NCBI GenBank assembly: GCA_000432435.1
Contig: HF993133.1
Location: forward strand, 91,265-155,264
From: Eubacterium sp. CAG:180
GTDB lineage: Bacteria; Bacillota; Clostridia; Oscillospirales; Acutalibacteraceae
Reading direction: 5' to 3'
Length of the DNA stretch: 64,000 nucleotides
Within the stretch, counting starts at the first letter, position 1; the number at the start of each line of letters is the position of its first letter. Position numbers and translations under genes: made by a program. Positions 34,538 through 42,625 of the stretch are shown one piece after another. Below the pieces are notes generated by a model. The model was not told the DNA's origin, ran no database searches, and worked only from the letters and a program-made list of their open reading frames with translations.

Positions 34538-35818
34538 TTATCTGCCGAGTAATTTTTCGACATCCTTCACGTTTATTCTTTTTGAAATAATATACGTTCT
34601 GCGCTTTTTCCTGCCCTTATCGGTAGAGTAAACACCGTTCTTTTTTTCCTCAACGGAAAAGATACCGTAAGAACAGATAACCGCAGTACCGTCGGGCAAA
34701 ATGACGTTTCCGCAGTAGCCCGTGTCAGCATTTGCCGCAACGCAAGGCTCAGACTGCGAGTCAAGATATGTATGCGCAACCTTGATGCGGTAATCTCCCT
34801 CGCCGCCGTTTTTCAGGTCGTTGTAATCCGCCACGAGCGCAACCCAACCCTCGGAATACCATCCGCGGAGCTTATTTTCGCTGTGTTTCAGATTTTTACG
34901 CAAATCACGCTCTATCGAGCGGAAGGTTATAAACAGTCTGCCGTCCGGCAGATACTCCGCCTTGTGTCTTTCGCCGTTTAATGACGCGGGAGCCGCCACG
35001 GGTCTTGACCACGTTTTTCCCTCGTCACGGGAAAAGCTCAAAAGCGAATTTATTCTTTTTGAATTGCTGCGCGTTATGAGCATAAGCTCGTCGCCCCTGC
35101 CCATATCGCTGCGGACACACTCGACCTCGCACATCTGCGACTTTTTCTCAATGTCCCTATACGCGGAAAAATACGGTTCGGGCTTTGTCCACATCATTTT
35201 TCCGTCCTTTGAAAAAGACAGTACGGTTTTATAATTTACAAAATCGCGCTCATGGAAAAGGCCCATCCATTTATCGACGAATTTTCCGTTTTCTCGAAGT
35301 CTTGTCAGCGAGCTGAGTGCCACTATCGGATAGTGCGTAACCTCGTCCTTTTCCGTAAAGAAGCTCTCATATTCGCTCCACGTTTTGCCCTCGTCCGAGG
35401 AGAGCGAACAGTCAAAGCCGCCGCGCGACTTTTCGCGCCCCCATATGGGGTTTCCGCTTATCATTATCAGCTTGTCGGGTGTGTCGCTCTCGGAGAACTC
35501 AAGACGATAAACCGTCGGAGTCTCGCGCGAATTTTCCCAGCTTTTCGGCGGATTTTTGATTTCCTCGGTATAGCTTCTGCCGCCGTCGCGACTAATTTTT
35601 GAAAGAGTTTTTCCCTTGCCGTGACCCTCCGGGAAAAAGACGAGTATGCCACCGTCCTTTAAAAGCACGGAATCGGGGTGCCCGAGATAACCGCCCTTTT
35701 TCTCAACGGTGACATTTTCGTAAAGATATTTAAATTCCTCTTTTGTGTTTTTCGGTTCAACACTTAAATCTATCTGCGGTATGGTGTAATTTTCACCGCG
35801 CCGTTTTATTTTTTCCAT
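34538..35818 (-). CDS. Sialidase-like BNR/Asp-box protein
   Basis: A 426-residue predicted six-bladed propeller. Asp-box repeats (SxDxGxTW-like) are visible: SRDGGRSYTE, SSDEGKTWSE, SFSKDGKMMWT and SFSRDEGKTWSR. ATG 35818 is chosen for its GAGGG five bases upstream. There is no signal peptide. The usual N-terminal arginine motif (FRIP-type) of exo-alpha-sialidases is not apparent; the corresponding strand reads GHPDSVLLKDGGI. So sialidase activity is doubtful, and another glycan or phosphate-sugar substrate is possible. It lies directly downstream of the PHP phosphatase gene on the same strand. Confidence 0.75.
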   Translation of the reverse strand: MEKIKRRGENYTIPQIDLSVEPKNTKEEFKYLYENVTVEKKGGYLGHPDSVLLKDGGILVFFPEGHGKGKTLSKISRDGGRSYTEEIKNPPKSWENSRETPTVYRLEFSESDTPDKLIMISGNPIWGREKSRGGFDCSLSSDEGKTWSEYESFFTEKDEVTHYPIVALSSLTRLRENGKFVDKWMGLFHERDFVNYKTVLSFSKDGKMMWTKPEPYFSAYRDIEKKSQMCEVECVRSDMGRGDELMLITRSNSKRINSLLSFSRDEGKTWSRPVAAPASLNGERHKAEYLPDGRLFITFRSIERDLRKNLKHSENKLRGWYSEGWVALVADYNDLKNGGEGDYRIKVAHTYLDSQSEPCVAANADTGYCGNVILPDGTAVICSYGIFSVEEKKNGVYSTDKGRKKRRTYIISKRINVKDVEKLLGR

Positions 35819-35853
35819 AATCGCCCTCATTAAAATACACATTTGTGCTTCGG

Positions 35854-36579
35854 CTACAATATTTCATCCTTCAGAACCTTCAACGGGTTTTTGTAAACCA
35901 ATCTCTTTATGTCCTCCGAAGTTATTCTCTCATCAAAACGCTCCGCGCATTTTATAATATCATTGGGTCTTGATACCGCCGAATGCGCATCCGTGGCAAC
36001 AAAATCGGCAAGCCTTGAAAGCACGAGCTCCGTCGCATAACCCTTTATTTCGTCGCCGCCTCTGCCCGCAAGGCTCGAAGCGTTGACCTGTAAAAGAGCA
36101 CCCATATCGCAAAGCTCCTTTGCAACCCACTTCTCCGTGTGGAAACATATGTACCTTTCCGGATGCGCTATTATCGGTACAAGTCCCATGGATAAAACAC
36201 GCTCGGCGTATATGACGGCGTATTTTGGGTCAAAGGGACGCAGCGTATATTCGCACAGCAAATAGCGACTGCCGTTTATGCAGAGCGGCGATAAATCGCA
36301 GTCCGAAAAAACATCGTTTTGCAAAAAGACCTCCGCGCCGGCTCCGAGGCCTATATCAAGCCCTTTTTCGCCTATAAATTCACGCAGGAATTTTACTCTT
36401 TCGTCTCGTTTTGCGACAAACTCGTCCACCGCCGAATAATCGTTAAAATGCGGCGTTGCTATTATCGCTTTTATTTCGTTTTGTACCGCCGTGTGAAGCA
36501 GCGCGGCGGAATCCTCTTTTGTTTTTGCGCCGTCGTCGATGTCATATAGGATATGACAGTGCAAATCAATCATCTTCAT
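35854..36579 (-). CDS. PHP-domain tyrosine-protein phosphatase (CpsB/YwqE type)
   Basis: A 241-residue PHP-fold metal-dependent phosphatase. Metal ligands are visible: DLHCHILYDIDDG at the N terminus, IATPHFND, the acidic AEVFL, IIAHPERY and the closing ATDAHS. This pattern fits the CpsB/YwqE phosphotyrosine phosphatases that counter BY-kinases controlling polysaccharide synthesis. No BY-kinase or capsule gene lies nearby, so the partner is elsewhere or the role differs. ATG 36579 is the likely start (another ATG two codons on). It is 13 bases downstream of the AI-2E-family gene. Confidence 0.85.
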   Translation of the reverse strand: MKMIDLHCHILYDIDDGAKTKEDSAALLHTAVQNEIKAIIATPHFNDYSAVDEFVAKRDERVKFLREFIGEKGLDIGLGAGAEVFLQNDVFSDCDLSPLCINGSRYLLCEYTLRPFDPKYAVIYAERVLSMGLVPIIAHPERYICFHTEKWVAKELCDMGALLQVNASSLAGRGGDEIKGYATELVLSRLADFVATDAHSAVSRPNDIIKCAERFDERITSEDIKRLVYKNPLKVLKDEIL

Positions 36580-36592
36580 ATCGGGTTCTCGG

Positions 36593-37867
36593 TTACTTCT
36601 TCTTTCCTGTTTTGATTTTCCTGATGCCTTCGCGCTTTTTAGCTTTCCTCTCGGCGTCCGTTTTCTCATCCTTGTCCTTGGCAGCCTTAAATTCCGCCGC
36701 CTCCTCGGGCGGAACCTTGAATATGTGAATTACGCCGTCGTCATTGAGCACCTTAAGGAGCATAACCGTCATCGGAAGCAGGAACAGTCCGATAAATCCG
36801 AACAGCTGCGAACCTATATACATCGCCATAAGAGTGACAAATGCGGGAAGCCCGAGCTGCGACGCCACAAGCTTCGGCTCGATTATCTGGCGTACAACGG
36901 TTATAACGCCGTAAATCACAAGAAGCCCTATGCCCATGGCAACATCGCCGGAGAAGAACATCCAAATTGCCCACGGTATCAGCACCGTGCCGGTTCCGAG
37001 AACGGGAACAATGTCTATCACGGCGGTTATCAGCGCTATCGCAAAAATATAGCCGTTTTCATATATTCCGAACAGCTTTAATATAGAAAGGCCGAGCACC
37101 ATTTCAAGGAAGGTTATGCACATGATAAGGCCGTATGCCCTTATCATCTTTCCGAGCGTCGAAAATATTATTTGCTTTGTTCTTATAAAGGCGTCTGCGC
37201 GCTTGCCCGCCTGAGTCATAATAAGCGAGCGAAGGGTGTGATAATCGGAAGTCATAAAGCAGCAGCAAACTATGCCGACTATGGTGCCAACGAGTATAGA
37301 CGGTATTTGCTTAGCCGTTCCCCAAAGAGCGCTCAGCGGTGATGAGAATGACGAGAAGTCGAAGCCCTTTGCCGCCGTATCGCTTGACGCTACGGCTGCC
37401 GCCGCGGAAGAAGAGCTGCCCGTATCCACGCCCTGTATTTTATCTATAAGATTCGCCACGGTCGAGATGATATTCTGCCTTATAGAGTCCGGCAGCAACG
37501 TAAAGTGAGTGTTGACCCAATCCTTGAGCTGCGACGCAAACAGCGGCGCATTGTCAAGCTGCAGCATAATATAATTAAAAAAGGACTTCAGCTCGGAAAA
37601 TATTTTGGAAAGTATAAGTCCTATTATTGTTCCGAAAACAAACACGACGAGCAAAACCGCCACGGTCGAAACTATACCGCGAGGTATTTTCGTCTTTTCA
37701 ATCACGTAATTTACGGGCCTTTGAAGCAGCATGGCTATAAACATGGCTATTATGAACGGGGACAGAACCCCGAAGGCATACTTCATAAACAAATAAAAAA
37801 GCCCTGCGATTATTATTATATAAACTATGTTGATTATAAAATTACGGCGTTTTGCAATATTATCCAC
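36593..37867 (-). CDS. AI-2E family transporter (TqsA/YdiK-like permease)
   Basis: A 424-residue membrane protein of the AI-2E exporter superfamily, with about seven or eight transmembrane segments and the family's central amphipathic region. Typical segments are ALITAVIDIVPVLGTGTVLIPWA and YGVITVVRQIIEPKLVASQLGLP. GTG 37867 is the probable start, with AAAGGA nine bases upstream; it gives MDNIAKRRNF. The lysine-rich C terminus (KKREGIRKIKTGKKK) is cytoplasmic. The true substrate of these proteins is rarely autoinducer-2 and cannot be told here. Confidence 0.88.
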   Translation of the reverse strand: MDNIAKRRNFIINIVYIIIIAGLFYLFMKYAFGVLSPFIIAMFIAMLLQRPVNYVIEKTKIPRGIVSTVAVLLVVFVFGTIIGLILSKIFSELKSFFNYIMLQLDNAPLFASQLKDWVNTHFTLLPDSIRQNIISTVANLIDKIQGVDTGSSSSAAAAVASSDTAAKGFDFSSFSSPLSALWGTAKQIPSILVGTIVGIVCCCFMTSDYHTLRSLIMTQAGKRADAFIRTKQIIFSTLGKMIRAYGLIMCITFLEMVLGLSILKLFGIYENGYIFAIALITAVIDIVPVLGTGTVLIPWAIWMFFSGDVAMGIGLLVIYGVITVVRQIIEPKLVASQLGLPAFVTLMAMYIGSQLFGFIGLFLLPMTVMLLKVLNDDGVIHIFKVPPEEAAEFKAAKDKDEKTDAERKAKKREGIRKIKTGKKK

Positions 37868-37925
37868 AGCTTCACATCCTTTAGCATAAAAGCCGACGCT
37901 TTGCCGGCCGATAACATATATACAT

Positions 37926-37956
37926 ATTATACTATTTTTCAAAAACTTACAATCAA
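37926..37956 (-). promoter_or_regulatory. Candidate promoter of the AI-2E-family operon
   Basis: Minus-strand TATAAT at 37926-37931 has TTGATT at 37951-37956, a rather long 19-base spacer; TTGTAA with 15 bases is the alternative. Confidence 0.4.
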
Positions 37957-38012
37957 TAATCTCAAACTTTTATAGAAATTTAAACAAACGCAAAAATTTT
38001 TGAGCTTTTTCC

Positions 38013-38041
38013 TTTATAACGTCGGGAATTTATGGTATTAT
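38013..38041 (+). promoter_or_regulatory. Candidate extended -10 promoter of hom-lysC
   Basis: TGGTATTAT (extended -10; TATTAT 38036-38041) with a weak -35 TTTATA (38013-38018) at 17-base spacing, 40 bases upstream of hom. Confidence 0.45.
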
Positions 38042-38080
38042 GCTAAATGTATATTCATATTATTTAGGATGTGAGAAAAA

Positions 38081-39322
38081 ATGTATATAGCCGTTATGGG
38101 CTACGGAACCGTCGGTTCGGGCGTTGTGGAAGTGCTTCACAAAAACCACGACAGTATCGTAAGCAAAAGCACCCAGAAAGACCTTGAGCTCAAATATATC
38201 CTCGACCTCCGTGATTTTCCCGGAGACCCGAACGAAGATAAATTTATTAAGGACTTCAATATTATTTTAAACGACGACTCCGTCAAAATAGTTGTCGAGA
38301 CTATGGGCGGACTTCATCCGGCATTTGAATTTGTCTCTTCGCTTTTAAAGGCGGGCAAGAGCGTTGTAACGTCAAACAAGGAGCTTGTCGCGCAAAAGGG
38401 CTACGAGCTTTTGACCCTCGCCGACGAAAACAACGTAAACTTCCTGTTTGAGGCGTCGGTAGGCGGCGGTATTCCGATTATTCGCCCCATTTCGCAGTGC
38501 CTCGCGGCAAACGAGATAGACGAAATAGCCGGCATCTTAAACGGCACTACAAACTTTATACTCACTATGATGATAGAGCAGAACATGAGCTTTGAGGAGG
38601 CTCTCAAGCTCGCCCAGGATAACGGCTACGCGGAAAAGGACCCGACGGCCGACGTTGAGGGAATAGACGCATGCCGCAAAATTTGCATTCTCGCATCTCT
38701 CTGCTTCGGCAAGCACGTTTACCCCGACAGCGTTCACACCGAGGGCATCTCAAAAATAACCTTGGAGGATGTCGCCTATGTCAACGATTTCGGCGGCGTT
38801 ATTAAGCTCCTCGGCAAGGCAAGACGCGAAAACGGCGGCAAAATTTCCGCCATGGTTTGCCCTTGCATAGTTAAAAATCACAGCCAGCTCGCCTCGGTAA
38901 GCGATGTATTCAACGCCATTCTCGTTCGCGGCGACGCGATAGGCGATGTTGTATTTTACGGCAGAGGCGCAGGTAAATTGCCCACAGCCAGCGCCGTTGT
39001 TGCCGACGTAATAGACTGCGCAAAGCATGAAAAGCGCAAAAAGCTGTTCGGCTGGGGCGCTCCCGAGGAAAATTACGTAATTGATTACAGAACCCTCGAA
39101 ACGGCTCTTTACATACGCGCAAAGGTCACCGGAAACAAGGACGATGTTCTTAAAAAGATAGGCGAAAACTTCGGCAAAGTAAAATATCTTACTCGAAACG
39201 GCGCCCCCGAGGACGAAATTGCATTCGTTACCGATAAGGGCATCGAAAAGGTACTCACCGACAAGCTCGCTAAGACAGAGGGCATAGATGTCCTCTCAAC
39301 AATAAGAGTTACAGATTATTGA
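38081..39322 (+). CDS. hom: Homoserine dehydrogenase
   Basis: A 413-residue NAD(P)-dependent enzyme reducing aspartate semialdehyde to homoserine, the branch point to threonine and methionine. The Rossmann motif is GYGTVGSGVVE near the N terminus. Catalytic-domain segments SVGGGIPIIRPI, GILNGTTNFILT and GYAEKDPTADVEGIDA are intact. The C-terminal ~80 residues form an ACT-type regulatory domain, so feedback control by threonine is likely. lysC follows after 21 bases, giving a two-gene aspartate-family operon. Confidence 0.96.
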   Translation: MYIAVMGYGTVGSGVVEVLHKNHDSIVSKSTQKDLELKYILDLRDFPGDPNEDKFIKDFNIILNDDSVKIVVETMGGLHPAFEFVSSLLKAGKSVVTSNKELVAQKGYELLTLADENNVNFLFEASVGGGIPIIRPISQCLAANEIDEIAGILNGTTNFILTMMIEQNMSFEEALKLAQDNGYAEKDPTADVEGIDACRKICILASLCFGKHVYPDSVHTEGISKITLEDVAYVNDFGGVIKLLGKARRENGGKISAMVCPCIVKNHSQLASVSDVFNAILVRGDAIGDVVFYGRGAGKLPTASAVVADVIDCAKHEKRKKLFGWGAPEENYVIDYRTLETALYIRAKVTGNKDDVLKKIGENFGKVKYLTRNGAPEDEIAFVTDKGIEKVLTDKLAKTEGIDVLSTIRVTDY

Positions 39323-39343
39323 TTTTTTTAACGGAGGAAAAAT

Positions 39344-40555
39344 ATGGGACTCATAGTTCAGAAGTTCGGCGGCTCATCGGTAGCCAACGCCGAAAGAGTT
39401 ATGAACGTGGCGAAAATAGTCACCGATACGTACCGTGAGGGCAACGACGTAGTAGTTGTGGTTTCCGCTCAGGGCGACACCACCGACGATCTTATCGACA
39501 AGGCTCACGAAATAAACGAGCATCCCTCTAAAAGAGAGATGGATATGCTCCTGACTTCCGGCGAGCAGATTTCAATCGCGCTTCTTTCAATGGCTATTGA
39601 AAAGCTCGGCTGCCCCTCGGTTTCGCTTCTCGGCTGGCAGGCAGGCTTCAGAACAAGCTCGGCTTACGGCTCGGCAAGAATCAAATCAATTAAAGCCGAT
39701 CGCTTACGTGCCGAGGTTGACCGCCACAACATAGTTGTTGTCGCAGGCTTCCAGGGTATAAACAAATACGACGACCTCACAACGCTCGGCAGAGGCGGCT
39801 CGGATACGAGTGCCGTTGCCATAGCAGCCGCCATGCACGCGGATCGTTGTCAGATATTCACCGATGTTGAGGGCGTATTCACCGCCGACCCGAGAAAGAT
39901 ACCCGAGGCGAGAAAGCTCAAGGAAATTACTTACGACGAAATGCTTGAGCTTGCAACGCTCGGCGCGCAGGTTCTCAATAACCGTTCCGTGGAAATGGCA
40001 AAAAAATACAATGTTGAAATAGAGGTACTCTCAAGCCTTAAACGTGTACCCGGCACAATAGTCAAGGAGGTCGCTAAAATGGAAAAAATGCTCGTAAGAG
40101 GCGTCACAAAGGATACCGACGTCGCAAGAATTTCGGTTACAAATATAGACAATACCCCCGGTATTGCATTCAAGCTTTTCTCAAAGCTTGCACAGAAAGG
40201 CATAAACGTCGATATAATTCTTCAGTCCGTAGGTCGCGACGGCACAAAGGACATCACCTTTACCGTTGCCAAGGATAATGCGGTTGACGCAATAGCAGCC
40301 GTTCACGAGACCTTTGATATTGACGATAAAAACATCACTTGTGCCACAAATGTTGCAAAGATTTCCGTTGTCGGTGCCGGTATGGAGTCTCACCCCGGAA
40401 CCGCTTCAAAGATGTTCGAGGCACTCTATGAGCACGACATAAATATTGATATGATTTCAACAAGCGAAATCAAAATCTCCGTTCTTATAGACGCACAGGA
40501 CGCCGACAGAGCCGTTGCGGCAGTTCACAAGGCATTTTATCCCGAATTAAACTAA
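39344..40555 (+). CDS. lysC: Aspartate kinase
   Basis: A 403-residue aspartokinase that phosphorylates aspartate, the first step to lysine, threonine and methionine. It opens with IVQKFGGSSVANAERV and has GRGGSDTSAVAIAAAM in the kinase domain. Two C-terminal ACT domains (from about residue 265) carry effector sites, for example KGINVDIILQSVGRDGTKD. GGAGG precedes the ATG. It is co-transcribed with hom and closed by a strong terminator. Confidence 0.96.
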   Translation: MGLIVQKFGGSSVANAERVMNVAKIVTDTYREGNDVVVVVSAQGDTTDDLIDKAHEINEHPSKREMDMLLTSGEQISIALLSMAIEKLGCPSVSLLGWQAGFRTSSAYGSARIKSIKADRLRAEVDRHNIVVVAGFQGINKYDDLTTLGRGGSDTSAVAIAAAMHADRCQIFTDVEGVFTADPRKIPEARKLKEITYDEMLELATLGAQVLNNRSVEMAKKYNVEIEVLSSLKRVPGTIVKEVAKMEKMLVRGVTKDTDVARISVTNIDNTPGIAFKLFSKLAQKGINVDIILQSVGRDGTKDITFTVAKDNAVDAIAAVHETFDIDDKNITCATNVAKISVVGAGMESHPGTASKMFEALYEHDINIDMISTSEIKISVLIDAQDADRAVAAVHKAFYPELN

Positions 40556-40572
40556 ATTCCCTATAACTATAA

Positions 40573-40611
40573 AAATAACCTCTGCATATGAAATGCGGAG
40601 GTTATTTTTTT
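40573..40611 (+). terminator. Rho-independent terminator of hom-lysC
   Basis: AAATAACCTCTGCAT pairs with ATGCGGAGGTTATTT (one G-U), followed by a T-run, 18 bases after lysC. Confidence 0.92.
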
Positions 40612-40626
40612 AAGTAAAAAGCCTTA

Positions 40627-41100
40627 TTAAGAATTTTTATTTTTTTTGAAAACAAACAGCTTACTTATAACAAAATTCAGTATCACGACTACGACCTGCG
40701 CTATGAGCTTAATCAAAACGGCATTGATTTGAAGCTTTGTTACAAATACAAAGAGCATAAGCTCCTCAACGCCCAAGGTAAACAGCCTGCCGCCGTAAAA
40801 CTTTGCCATCTGAAAAATAAAAGCCGCAAAGCCTTTAGTCTTTGTCGGGAAAACCCATATGCGGTTTGTCACAAACGCAAACAGTACCGCAGTCAGCCAA
40901 GATATGACGTTTGAAATATGCTCGTTTAGCCCGAAGTGACTCTCAAACAGTGCAAATACGCCTACGCTTACAAGCGTTGTAAGTCCGCCGAACAGCAGAT
41001 ACATCAGCACTTCCTTATATTTTGTGTAAAACGGGTTTGCCCATTTAAATATTTTGAGCGACATTATTCTGTCAAAAATATCGGGCTTGTCTGTTATCAT
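40627..41100 (-). CDS. GtrA-family membrane protein
   Basis: A 157-residue protein with four predicted transmembrane helices and the GtrA pattern: YLLFGGLTTLVSVGVFALFE at helix one, NRIWVF in the loop and VVVILNFVISKLFVFK at the end. GtrA proteins help move lipid-linked sugars across the membrane for glycosylation of cell-surface polymers. ATG 41100 is firm because GGAGGAG lies six bases upstream; longer in-frame readings have no support. It follows the glycosylase gene by 17 bases. No glycosyltransferase partner is adjacent. Confidence 0.88.
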   Translation of the reverse strand: MITDKPDIFDRIMSLKIFKWANPFYTKYKEVLMYLLFGGLTTLVSVGVFALFESHFGLNEHISNVISWLTAVLFAFVTNRIWVFPTKTKGFAAFIFQMAKFYGGRLFTLGVEELMLFVFVTKLQINAVLIKLIAQVVVVILNFVISKLFVFKKNKNS

Positions 41101-41117
41101 AAAAAACTCCTCCGCCG

Positions 41118-41945
41118 TTATAGGTTTTCGCGGTACACCGTGCGCCTCCAATGGAACAAATACTGTTGAGCTATGCCCTCGCTGCCCTTTGTACAGGCAG
41201 GAAGACCGTCCGGGTACATCTCCGCCATTATGCGCTTTACCCACACGTCCTCGGGGAACGCCTCGTATTTTCCGAATCCGTACAGAAGCGTACATTCGGC
41301 AACCTTTTTGCCCACGCCCTTTATTTTTTGCAGCTCCTGCCTGCCGAATTCTATGGGCGAAGCGGCAATCTTGTCAAAGTCGATTTCACCCGACGAAACC
41401 TTATTTGCGGCGTCAATTATGTATTTTGCCCTGAAACCGGCGCGAAGCGAAGCCAAGTCCTCGGGTGCCTTGCCGGACAGCACTTCGGGGGAGGGGAAGG
41501 TAAACATTCCGCTCTCAAGCTCTTCGCCAAAGCTCTCACAGAGCCTTTTTATTATACCCTTTATACGCGGAATATTGTTGTTTTGCGAAATTATAAACGA
41601 GCAGAGTGCCTCCCACGGCTCCTGACGCAAAATTCTGATACCGGGGCAAGCTCTTACGGCCTCCGACAGATATTTATCGCCATTGTAGCGATCGGTAATT
41701 TCACGGTAATCGCGGCCGAGGTCAAGGTATCTGTAAAAAACGCCATGAACGTCATCTTTTTTCATCCCGTAAAAAAGCAGGCTGTCGCCCTCCTCCTTTA
41801 CGCGCATAACCTTGCCGTAAGCAACGCCCGAAAAAATTCCGCTCTCGTCACTTTCCCATCGAAAAGCCTGACCGCAGTCAAGTGTTCTTTCGAGAGAAAA
41901 CATATCGGGCTTTTTAAGTCGGATTATATTTTCATCATTAACCAT
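41118..41945 (-). CDS. 8-oxoguanine DNA glycosylase (OGG1 type)
   Basis: A 275-residue helix-hairpin-helix glycosylase/AP lyase. An OGG N-terminal-domain motif LDCGQAFRW is present. The lesion-recognition turn IISQNNNIPRI (residues 118-128) mirrors the NNN loop of OGG1. The hairpin IKGVGKKVAECTLL contains K214, aligned with the catalytic lysine, and D233 in PEDVW is the catalytic aspartate. It should remove 8-oxoguanine opposite cytosine. A DNA-3-methyladenine glycosylase II label is the main alternative, but the lysine argues for the OGG type. A 419-base gap precedes it. Confidence 0.9.
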   Translation of the reverse strand: MVNDENIIRLKKPDMFSLERTLDCGQAFRWESDESGIFSGVAYGKVMRVKEEGDSLLFYGMKKDDVHGVFYRYLDLGRDYREITDRYNGDKYLSEAVRACPGIRILRQEPWEALCSFIISQNNNIPRIKGIIKRLCESFGEELESGMFTFPSPEVLSGKAPEDLASLRAGFRAKYIIDAANKVSSGEIDFDKIAASPIEFGRQELQKIKGVGKKVAECTLLYGFGKYEAFPEDVWVKRIMAEMYPDGLPACTKGSEGIAQQYLFHWRRTVYRENL

Positions 41946-42364
41946 TTTCAGTTCTCCCGTTTTTCACAAAATACCACATTAAATTATATCTAATTTGAAC
42001 AGCGTAAAATTGCACAAAAACATTTCTTAAAAACTGTCTAAGAGAGTTTCCTAACTGTATAATTTGTAAAGATTTTATAACACAGCGTATTTACGCGGAA
42101 ACCCTTGAACTTTTGCACATTGATGTTCAAAACTCGAAAATCGGTATGTTTTTACCTGTTTTTAGGTGACTTTTTAACATTTTGAACATAGTTTTGAACA
42201 GTTTTAGACATCAAAAAATAATACTCTCTGTATAATTTCGTGCTTTTCAAATTTGTGTAAAATCCCATATTGACAAAAATCTCCCCGATTTTTTCTCCGC
42301 CTTTTCCGCATAAAAATCGCTCTTTAAAACAATAATAAATACATAAATTACCGGAGGAAAAATT
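41946..42364. other. 419-base divergent gap with TTTTGAACA repeats
   Basis: AT-rich non-coding space between the OGG gene (-) and the small membrane protein (+). It contains ATGTTCAAAA (42123-42132) facing TTTTGAACAT (42180-42189), a 10-base inverted repeat, then a third TTTTGAACA (42192-42200). CTGTATAATTT occurs twice, placing TATAAT near 42057 and at 42231-42236 as possible plus-strand -10 boxes, both without a good -35. I see no gene or known RNA here. Confidence 0.5.
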
Positions 42365-42625
42365 ATGATAAAAGGCGTAAACAGACAGGTGCTTGAAATA
42401 AAAGATACGGGCTGCGAATATTTTACTCAGGCACTTTTTTTCGTTGACCCGAAATTCAGCACATTACCCGAAAAGACCCTGCGCGAAAAAGCCGAGGCGT
42501 CCCTCAAGGACCCGCCTGGAGTGCCCGTAAGCAAAAAGCAAAAAGCGCTCAAAATAATCCTTAAAATAACAAATATCGCGGCAGCGGCAGGCGCCGGCGC
42601 CGCAATATGCGCTTTTATCAAGTAG
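42365..42625 (+). CDS. Small membrane protein of unknown function (86 aa)
   Basis: An 86-residue protein with a strong GGAGG seven bases before the ATG. Residues 1-60 are soluble and polar (MIKGVNRQVLEIKDTGCEYF at the start, then a Pro/Lys-rich stretch), and a single hydrophobic helix closes the protein (ILKITNIAAAAGAGAAICAF), so it looks C-terminally membrane-anchored with the bulk in the cytosol. I recall similar short proteins in related Clostridia but no named function. It is monocistronic behind a long regulatory gap and overlaps the convergent amylase gene by 8 bases. Confidence 0.75.
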   Translation: MIKGVNRQVLEIKDTGCEYFTQALFFVDPKFSTLPEKTLREKAEASLKDPPGVPVSKKQKALKIILKITNIAAAAGAGAAICAFIK

